Below, piece after piece: positions 13,493-18,651 of a stretch of DNA of 20,709 nucleotides. Position 1 is the first letter of the stretch, and each line of letters begins with the position of its first letter. The notes below the pieces were generated by a model. That model ran no database searches. It was given only the letters and a program-made list of their open reading frames with translations, and was not told where the DNA came from. Made by a program: the position numbers and the translations under genes. The stretch comes from Patescibacteria group bacterium UBA6257 (GTDB lineage: Bacteria > Patescibacteriota > Minisyncoccia > UBA6257): assembly GCA_002440845.1 (NCBI GenBank), contig DJVL01000012.1, positions 1-20,709 on the forward strand. Reading direction: 5' to 3'.

Positions 13493-13942
13493 TCAATTTT
13501 CTTCCTCTACCTTTTTAATTTTCTCTAACCTTCTTTGATGGCGTTTTTCGCTTAAAAAAGAAGTTTTTAACCACTCTTTAATAATTGTTTGGCTAGTTTT
13601 TTCGTCAGTAATATCTGCCGCCAGACAAAGCACATTAATATCGTCTTCTTCTTTGGCCCTTTTAGCTAAATAACCAGATAAACATAAACCAGCTCTTATG
13701 CCTTTAAATTTATTGGCAACTATGCTCATCCCTACGCCCGTGCCACAAATTAAAATCCCCTTGTTCTCTTTTTCGTTTTTTAAAACTTCCTTTGCCAATA
13801 ATTCAGCATAATCAGGATAATCATCATCTTTGTCATATTGAGCGTTTCCTAAATCTTCAAATTCAACTTTCCGCGATTTTAAAAATTCTTTAATTGCCTC
13901 TTTCAAATAATATCCCCGATGATCAGCGCCTAAATAAAGCAT
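13493..13942 (-). CDS. rpiB: ribose-5-phosphate isomerase B / LacAB family
   Basis: A 149-residue RpiB/LacAB sugar-phosphate isomerase, expected to interconvert ribose 5-phosphate and ribulose 5-phosphate. It shows the GADHRGYYLK opening (usually G-DH-G--LK), DYPDYAELLAKEV, and ILICGTGVGMSIVANKFKGIRA with the catalytic Cys (C66). The C-terminal phosphate-binding RHQRRLEKI is present. The HND segment that carries the ring-opening His in E. coli RpiB (H99) is EDD here (E99-D101), so one catalytic residue is replaced. It is 29 bases after gap and 13 before rpe. It is the only gene in the window ending in TGA. Confidence 0.9.
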   Translation of the reverse strand: MLYLGADHRGYYLKEAIKEFLKSRKVEFEDLGNAQYDKDDDYPDYAELLAKEVLKNEKENKGILICGTGVGMSIVANKFKGIRAGLCLSGYLAKRAKEEDDINVLCLAADITDEKTSQTIIKEWLKTSFLSEKRHQRRLEKIKKVEEEN

Positions 13943-13971
13943 AATAACAAAATTTTAAAGCTAAATTTAAA

Positions 13972-14994
13972 TTATTTATTTGTCATTCTTCTTATTTGCT
14001 CCGCTAACGTCCAAGCATACCCCCATTCGTTATCATACCAAATCAAAACCTTTCCTAAATCTTTATCCACAACTTTGGTAAAAGATAAATCAACTATTGC
14101 CGGCCGAAAATCTTTAACAATATCAGAAGAAACTAACGGTTCTTCGCTGACGCCTAAAATATTTTTCCATTTTTCTTCTTGACTGGCTTTTTTAAAAACC
14201 TCATTGATTTCTTCCGGGGTTGTTCCTCTTTGAGAAACAAAAGTAAGGTCGGCAACAGAACCGCAAACTACCGGCACTCGAAGGGCTAAACCATCAAATT
14301 TATTTTCCAAATCTTTAATGGCTTTAGTGACAGCAATCGCCGCTCCGGTGGTTGAAGGCACAATATTTTGACCTGCTGCTCTGCCCCGAAGATAATCTTT
14401 TCCTCTGGTTGGCCCATCAACTAAATTCTGAGAAGCAGTATAAGCATGAACGGTATTAAGAACGGCCTTTTTGACGCCTATTTTTTCGTTTAAGAGATAA
14501 ATTATTGGACTAACGGCATTGGTCGTGCAGGAACCATTAGAGATAACTTCAAATTTTTTCAAATCGTCTTCATTAACTCCCAATAACACTGTCCTGCCCT
14601 CTTTCCCTTCTTCGCCTTTAGCCGGAGCAGTAATGATGACTTTTTTCGCGCCAGCTAAAATATGGGCTTTGGCTTTATTATAATCTTCAAACACGCCTGT
14701 GGCCTCAATAACTACATCAATTTTTAGAGCTTGCCAAGGCAATTTACTGGGATCCGGCTCCTGAAGAAAAATTATTTTTTTATTCTCAACAACAAACTGC
14801 CCTACGTTTTCTATGCCGCCAATTTTGACTTGTTTTTCATAAGGGCCGTAAACCGTATCATATTTCAAAAGATAAGTCAGGTTTTCTAAATCGCCCAAAT
14901 CATTGATTGCTACGATTTCTAAATCCTTTTCTTCAAAGACAATTTTAAAAAAAGCCCGACCTATTCTTCCAAAACCATTAATGGCAATACGCAT
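13972..14994 (-). CDS. gap: glyceraldehyde-3-phosphate dehydrogenase
   Basis: A glycolytic enzyme that forms 1,3-bisphosphoglycerate from glyceraldehyde 3-phosphate with NAD+. Residues 1-30 hold the Rossmann start INGFGRIGRAFFK; N31-D32 after the second strand favours NAD. The catalytic Cys is C156 in SNGSCTTNAVSP and the partner His is H183 (NTVHAYTASQNLVDGP). The C-terminal WYDNEWGYAWTLAEQI is standard, as is the 340-residue length. It is followed by rpiB and rpe in the same direction, linking triose and pentose phosphate steps. DJ-1 lies 47 bases upstream; an own promoter in that gap is not evident. No Shine-Dalgarno is present. Confidence 0.98.
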   Translation of the reverse strand: MRIAINGFGRIGRAFFKIVFEEKDLEIVAINDLGDLENLTYLLKYDTVYGPYEKQVKIGGIENVGQFVVENKKIIFLQEPDPSKLPWQALKIDVVIEATGVFEDYNKAKAHILAGAKKVIITAPAKGEEGKEGRTVLLGVNEDDLKKFEVISNGSCTTNAVSPIIYLLNEKIGVKKAVLNTVHAYTASQNLVDGPTRGKDYLRGRAAGQNIVPSTTGAAIAVTKAIKDLENKFDGLALRVPVVCGSVADLTFVSQRGTTPEEINEVFKKASQEEKWKNILGVSEEPLVSSDIVKDFRPAIVDLSFTKVVDKDLGKVLIWYDNEWGYAWTLAEQIRRMTNK

Positions 14995-15041
14995 ACATTT
15001 GAAAATTTTTAATTTTTAATTTTAAACAATGTCTTTCTTTT

Positions 15042-15680
15042 TTATTTGTTTAATGCTTCTACGATTTTTTCGCCAAATTCTTGAGCAGCAGCCGGCCCAT
15101 TGGCAGTAATGATTTTCCCATCTTGAACAACAGCCTTATCTTCATAAACAGCCCCATTATTTTCTAGGACCTGAACAGCGCTTTTATCTAAGGATGATGT
15201 CCAAACGGTTGCTTTTTTATTTTTTAAAACTCCGGCTTTTGCTAAAACTGCCGGCGAAATACAAATCGCCGCCACTAATTTATTTCTTTGAACAAAAATC
15301 TGGGCTAATTCCCAAAAATTCTTATTCTCTAATTCTTTTGCCATTCCCGTCCCTCCAACAAAAACAATTGCCTGATAATCATCTACCTTTACTTCGGAGG
15401 GCAAAAGTTTTGCCTCCGCTTCACCTCCATTTATCCCCAGCGCAATCCCTTTTTTTGTGCTCGCTGTCTCAACCTCATAACCGGCATTTTCTAAAATTTC
15501 TTTAGGCACAAAATATTCTTCATCGCGAAAATCGCGAAAAGCGATTACCGCTAAAATTTTATCCTTCATTTTAGTTTTGTTTAAATTTTGATGAGGGGCA
15601 ATTAATGTTTTAGGAAGAAATAAACTGAATAAAATAAAAATTACAACGAGACTTACAATAAAAATTACCCATTTCTTCAT
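15042..15680 (-). CDS. membrane-anchored DJ-1/PfpI family protein
   Basis: A 212-residue protein with one N-terminal membrane helix (about 4-22, preceded by MKKW) followed by a complete DJ-1/PfpI domain (about 40-210). The nucleophile-elbow Cys is C140 in AAICISPAVLA, the supporting acidic residue is in RDEEYFVP (around E54/E55), and IVFVGGTG precedes it. The family includes glyoxalase-like deglycases, chaperones and intracellular peptidase-like proteins, so the reaction cannot be named. The anchor and topology place the domain outside the membrane, unlike most DJ-1 proteins. It lies six bases after the SpoU methyltransferase and in the same run as the DsbA-like protein and glutaredoxin, so a role in thiol or stress handling is plausible. 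Confidence 0.88.
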   Translation of the reverse strand: MKKWVIFIVSLVVIFILFSLFLPKTLIAPHQNLNKTKMKDKILAVIAFRDFRDEEYFVPKEILENAGYEVETASTKKGIALGINGGEAEAKLLPSEVKVDDYQAIVFVGGTGMAKELENKNFWELAQIFVQRNKLVAAICISPAVLAKAGVLKNKKATVWTSSLDKSAVQVLENNGAVYEDKAVVQDGKIITANGPAAAQEFGEKIVEALNK

Positions 15681-15686
15681 ATTCCT

Positions 15687-16199
15687 TTATTTATTATACA
15701 AAATTCTGCGTAATTGATAAATAGCAACTCCAAAAGCAACGCTTACATTTAAAGATTCCTTTTCCCCAAACATAGGAATAAATACTTTTAAGTTGGTTCT
15801 TTTTAAAATTTTAGGCGAGATGCCTTTTGTTTCTGAACCTAAAATCAAAGCAATTTTCTCTGCTTTTTTAAAATTAGTTGCCTTTAAAGAAAAAATATCT
15901 TTAGCCTCTCTGTTTTGTTCTAAAGCAATTAAAAAATAGCCTTCTTTTTTCAAACGTTTCAAGAGTTGCCAAGTTATTTTTATTTTTTCCCAAGAAATAT
16001 AATTTTCCGCCCCCAACGCCACTTTTGATATTTTGGAGTTCGGTGGACAAGGAGTTAAACCGCAAAGAAAAATCTTAAAAACCCCGCTGGCGTCGGCAGT
16101 TCTAAAAATTGAACCAACATTAAAAGTGCTGCGGATATTATCTAAAACAACAACAACAACAAGCTCGCAGGCTAAAAAAGATTGTTTTTTAACCAGCAT
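15687..16199 (-). CDS. SpoU/TrmH-family RNA 2'-O-methyltransferase
   Basis: A SPOUT-fold enzyme of 170 residues that would methylate a ribose 2'-OH in tRNA or rRNA with S-adenosylmethionine. All three SpoU motifs are present: NIRSTFNVGSIFRTAD (21-36), IALILGSETKGIS (116-128) and IPMFGEKESLNVSVAFGVAIY (141-161), the last two forming the trefoil knot. No RNA-binding extension is attached, as in the short TrmL-like members; substrate unknown. The N-terminus contains a run of five valines (14-18) encoded partly by a GTT trinucleotide repeat. It follows the glutaredoxin gene by 22 bases. No Shine-Dalgarno is present. Confidence 0.93.
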   Translation of the reverse strand: MLVKKQSFLACELVVVVVLDNIRSTFNVGSIFRTADASGVFKIFLCGLTPCPPNSKISKVALGAENYISWEKIKITWQLLKRLKKEGYFLIALEQNREAKDIFSLKATNFKKAEKIALILGSETKGISPKILKRTNLKVFIPMFGEKESLNVSVAFGVAIYQLRRILYNK

Positions 16200-16221
16200 T
16201 AAAAACCAATAATCTTTTTTT

Positions 16222-16461
16222 TTATTCTTCTTTAATTCCTAAAAGCTCTATTAAAGAAGACTTATCAAAACCTTTGACTATTTTATCATCTATTTCTATG
16301 ACCGGCACTCCCATCTGACCGCTTTTCTCTATCATTTCCTGAGCAGCTTGTTCGTTTTGGCTTACATCAATGTCTTCAAAAGGAATATTATGGCTCTTGA
16401 AAAAATCTTTGGCTGCTTGGCACCAAAAACAGCTGGGTGTGGAATAAATTTTTATTTTCAT
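16222..16461 (-). CDS. glutaredoxin-like protein
   Basis: A 79-residue thioredoxin-fold protein of the glutaredoxin/NrdH type. The redox motif is CFWC (C11, C14) directly after the first strand, and the cis-proline loop is GVPVIEI (P53). KGFDKSSLIELLG at the end is the usual C-terminal segment of short glutaredoxins. It would reduce disulfides or mixed disulfides in the cytoplasm; whether it uses glutathione or a thioredoxin reductase cannot be told. It lies ten bases after the DsbA-like gene. A GGAG 13 bases upstream of the ATG (at the DsbA stop) is too distant to be a normal ribosome binding site. Confidence 0.94.
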   Translation of the reverse strand: MKIKIYSTPSCFWCQAAKDFFKSHNIPFEDIDVSQNEQAAQEMIEKSGQMGVPVIEIDDKIVKGFDKSSLIELLGIKEE

Positions 16462-16471
16462 TTAATATTAA

Positions 16472-17191
16472 TTACTCCTTAATGGAATTTAGAGCTTCTT
16501 CAATTTTGGTTTTAAAAAGATCATAAGGCATCGCTCCCAGAGATTGCTCTTGTCCGTCAAATACTTCTTTAACAATTTTTCCATTGAATAAAGTGGTGGG
16601 AGTGCCATTTATCCCTTTGTCAAAACCAGCTTGGGTTTCTTTTTGAATTTCTTCTGTATATTTGCCTGAATCAAGACAAAGATTAAACTCGCATTCATCC
16701 AAGCCTAATTCTTTGGCAAATTTCTTTAAACTTTCTTTTTCGTATACTTCTGTTCCGTTAGAAGCTTCCCGGGCGGCAAAAATCTTATCATGATATTCCC
16801 AGAATTTTCCTTGATCATTGGCGCAACGAACAGCTTCGGCTGCCCACTCGGACCTGTCGCCTTCAAAAGCCAATTCTTTATAAGCCAGCTTTATTTTACC
16901 GGTTTTAACATAATCTTCTATTGCCTGCTTGATAGTTTCGGAATAATAACTGGAGCAAAAAGGACATTGATAATCAGAATAAACTTCCACTAAAACCTTG
17001 GCGCTTTCCTCGCCTAAAACAGGGATCGGTTTTATTTCTTTAATGGTTAATTCTTTGCCACTGCAATCTTTAACAGAAGAAACCAGTTCTTTCTTTGGCA
17101 ACCCTCCGCTTAAATTATTTTTACCATAGCCAATCAAAAAAGCTCCTATGATTAAAGCGATAATAACAAATGTCCAGTTTATTTTTTTCAT
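16472..17191 (-). CDS. DsbA-like thiol oxidoreductase, membrane-anchored
   Basis: A 239-residue protein of the thioredoxin-fold DsbA/BdbD group (Thioredoxin_4-like). One N-terminal membrane helix (about 7-22) places the rest outside. The active site is CPFC (C76, C79) in VEVYSDYQCPFCSSYY, with the helical insert DQGKFWEYHDKIF typical of the group and the cis-proline loop NGTPTTLFNG (P197). It is expected to form or isomerise disulfides in exported proteins. Four further cysteines (43, 123, 167, 172) may be structural. It is the first gene of the run with glutaredoxin, SpoU, DJ-1 and gap, with a good promoter overlapping the end of tyrS. No vkor/dsbB re-oxidising partner is visible. Confidence 0.93.
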   Translation of the reverse strand: MKKINWTFVIIALIIGAFLIGYGKNNLSGGLPKKELVSSVKDCSGKELTIKEIKPIPVLGEESAKVLVEVYSDYQCPFCSSYYSETIKQAIEDYVKTGKIKLAYKELAFEGDRSEWAAEAVRCANDQGKFWEYHDKIFAAREASNGTEVYEKESLKKFAKELGLDECEFNLCLDSGKYTEEIQKETQAGFDKGINGTPTTLFNGKIVKEVFDGQEQSLGAMPYDLFKTKIEEALNSIKE

Positions 17192-17252
17192 ATGTTTTTT
17201 GTTATTTTATTTTTTTATCCCGCAAACGTTAAAGCGAAACGGGGTTAAACAA

Positions 17253-17281
17253 AGTATAGCAAGAAATTATTATTTCCACAA
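17253..17281 (-). promoter_or_regulatory. promoter of the DsbA-like operon
   Basis: TTGTGG (17276-17281), 17 bp, TATACT (17253-17258) on the minus strand with TGC before the -10. The -35 lies just inside the last codons of tyrS. The leader is about 55 bases and contains a weak hairpin closed by CCCG/CGGG (around 17219-17244). Confidence 0.7.
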
Positions 17282-17298
17282 GGTAAAATAATAATTTC
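17263..17298. repeat. 13-bp perfect inverted repeat around the tyrS stop and dsbA promoter spacer
   Basis: GAAATTATTATTT (17263-17275) and its exact complement (17286-17298) flank a 10-base loop. The repeat spans the tyrS stop codon (17270-17272); one arm is the spacer of the dsbA promoter and the loop contains its -35. No T-run follows, so it is not a standard terminator. It may stabilise the tyrS 3' end or bind a regulator. Confidence 0.5.
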
Positions 17299-18523
17299 TT
17301 TTGCCTCTTTTTATTATTAAATATTTTTTGAAAAAACAATCTTCCCGATAAATTTTTTCCTCCTCGCCCTGCCGCCGCCTGCCGTTAATAAAAATAGTCC
17401 CGTTTTTTAATTCTTCCTTTGCCTGTCTTTTTGAAGAGACAGCTCCGCAACTAACCAGTAAATCCAGAATAGAAATTTCGGAAACTGAAACTATCTTGGT
17501 AAATTGAACCCCGGAAAAAACAATTTTTAGCTCTCTTTTAGATAGGTCTTTTAGGCTCCCATAAAATAAAGTTTGGGAAATTTTTTCTACTTCCTTAGCT
17601 TCTTTTTCTCCGTGAACCAAAGCAGTCACTTCAAAAGCCAAGATTTTTTGAGCTTCTCTTTTTTCTGGTTGCTCCTTTATTTTCCGAGCTAATTTTTCTA
17701 TTTCTTCTTTAGGCGAAAAAGTAAAAAGTTTTAAATAATTAATAACATCGCTATCATCTACATTCACCCAAAATTGATAAAATTGATAAGGAGAAGTTAA
17801 TTGAGAATCCAACCAAATCGTCCCCACTTCCGTTTTACCAAACTTAGTTCCGTCGGCTTTTGTTACTAAAGGGATAGATAAGCCAAAGACTTCCTTGTTT
17901 AATTTCTTTTTTATGAGCTCTGCTCCAGCCGTAATATTTCCCCACTGATCACTGCCTCCAATTTGCAATTCACAATTATATTTCTGACACAAATAATAAA
18001 AATCAAACGCCTGAAGAATCATATAGCTGAACTCGGTAAAAGAGATTCCGCTTTCTAATCTATTTTTAATAGATTCTTTGGCTAACATATAAGGAACGGT
18101 GAAATATTTGCCGATGTCCCGCAAAAAATCAATGGTTTTTACTTTTCCCAACCATTCATAGTTATCAACAAAAAGAGCAGGATTTTTAGAAGCCCTAAAA
18201 ATATTTTTAACTTGTTCCTGTATTCCTTTTTTCCATTTTTTCACGATAGCTAAAGAATTAAGAGGCCTTTCTGTTTTTTTCCCGCTCGGGTCGCCGATTA
18301 ATCCAGTCCCGCCGCCAATTAAAATAATTGGCTGATGATTAGCCATTTGAAATCTTTTTAAAGTTATAAGAGGAAGCAGATTGCCAATATGTAAACTTTG
18401 AGCTGTAGGATCAAAACCGCAATAAAGCACCAACTTGCCTTTTTTTAGTCTTTTCTTCAAACCCTCTAAATTGATTGCCTGATTAATTAAACCCCGATAT
18501 TTTAAATCTTCTAAAATATCCAT
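17270..18523 (-). CDS. tyrS: tyrosyl-tRNA synthetase
   Basis: A class I synthetase that charges tRNA-Tyr, whose gene is also in the window. The HIGH-type motif is HIGN (45-48, in DPTAQSLHIGNLLPL) and the KMSKS-type loop is KFGKT (227-231). GGSDQWGNITAG (189-200) belongs to the tyrosine pocket. A C-terminal S4 RNA-binding domain (about 350-410: LDLLVSCGAVSSKRQAKEELKNG) grips the long variable arm of tRNA-Tyr. The 417-residue length is normal for the TyrS type. It has its own promoter (18556-18585). No T-box leader is visible in the 128 bases upstream. Confidence 0.98.
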   Translation of the reverse strand: MDILEDLKYRGLINQAINLEGLKKRLKKGKLVLYCGFDPTAQSLHIGNLLPLITLKRFQMANHQPIILIGGGTGLIGDPSGKKTERPLNSLAIVKKWKKGIQEQVKNIFRASKNPALFVDNYEWLGKVKTIDFLRDIGKYFTVPYMLAKESIKNRLESGISFTEFSYMILQAFDFYYLCQKYNCELQIGGSDQWGNITAGAELIKKKLNKEVFGLSIPLVTKADGTKFGKTEVGTIWLDSQLTSPYQFYQFWVNVDDSDVINYLKLFTFSPKEEIEKLARKIKEQPEKREAQKILAFEVTALVHGEKEAKEVEKISQTLFYGSLKDLSKRELKIVFSGVQFTKIVSVSEISILDLLVSCGAVSSKRQAKEELKNGTIFINGRRRQGEEEKIYREDCFFKKYLIIKRGKRNYYFTLWK

Positions 18524-18555
18524 AAAGATAGATTCTGGAATTTAGAATTTGAATT

Positions 18556-18585
18556 AGTATATCACATCTTGACTCTTAAATTCAA
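18556..18585 (-). promoter_or_regulatory. tyrS promoter
   Basis: TTGAAT (18580-18585), 18 bp, TATACT (18556-18561) on the minus strand with TGA before the -10 (extended form). The expected start is about 25 bases before the tyrS ATG. Confidence 0.65.
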
Positions 18586-18651
18586 AAAGAAAAAGAATAC
18601 AGACAAAAAAGGCAGAGAACCGTTGTAATCTTAACTCTATAAAAATTTTAC

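Noticed and set aside
13493..13495. UGA as a sense codon at the end of rpiB
   Set aside because: The protein is complete at this point, in line with RpiB length, and readthrough would add only a few codons overlapping the rpe start.
18524..18651. T-box or other riboswitch upstream of tyrS
   Set aside because: The predicted leader is about 25 bases, and no T-box sequence or specifier loop is visible.
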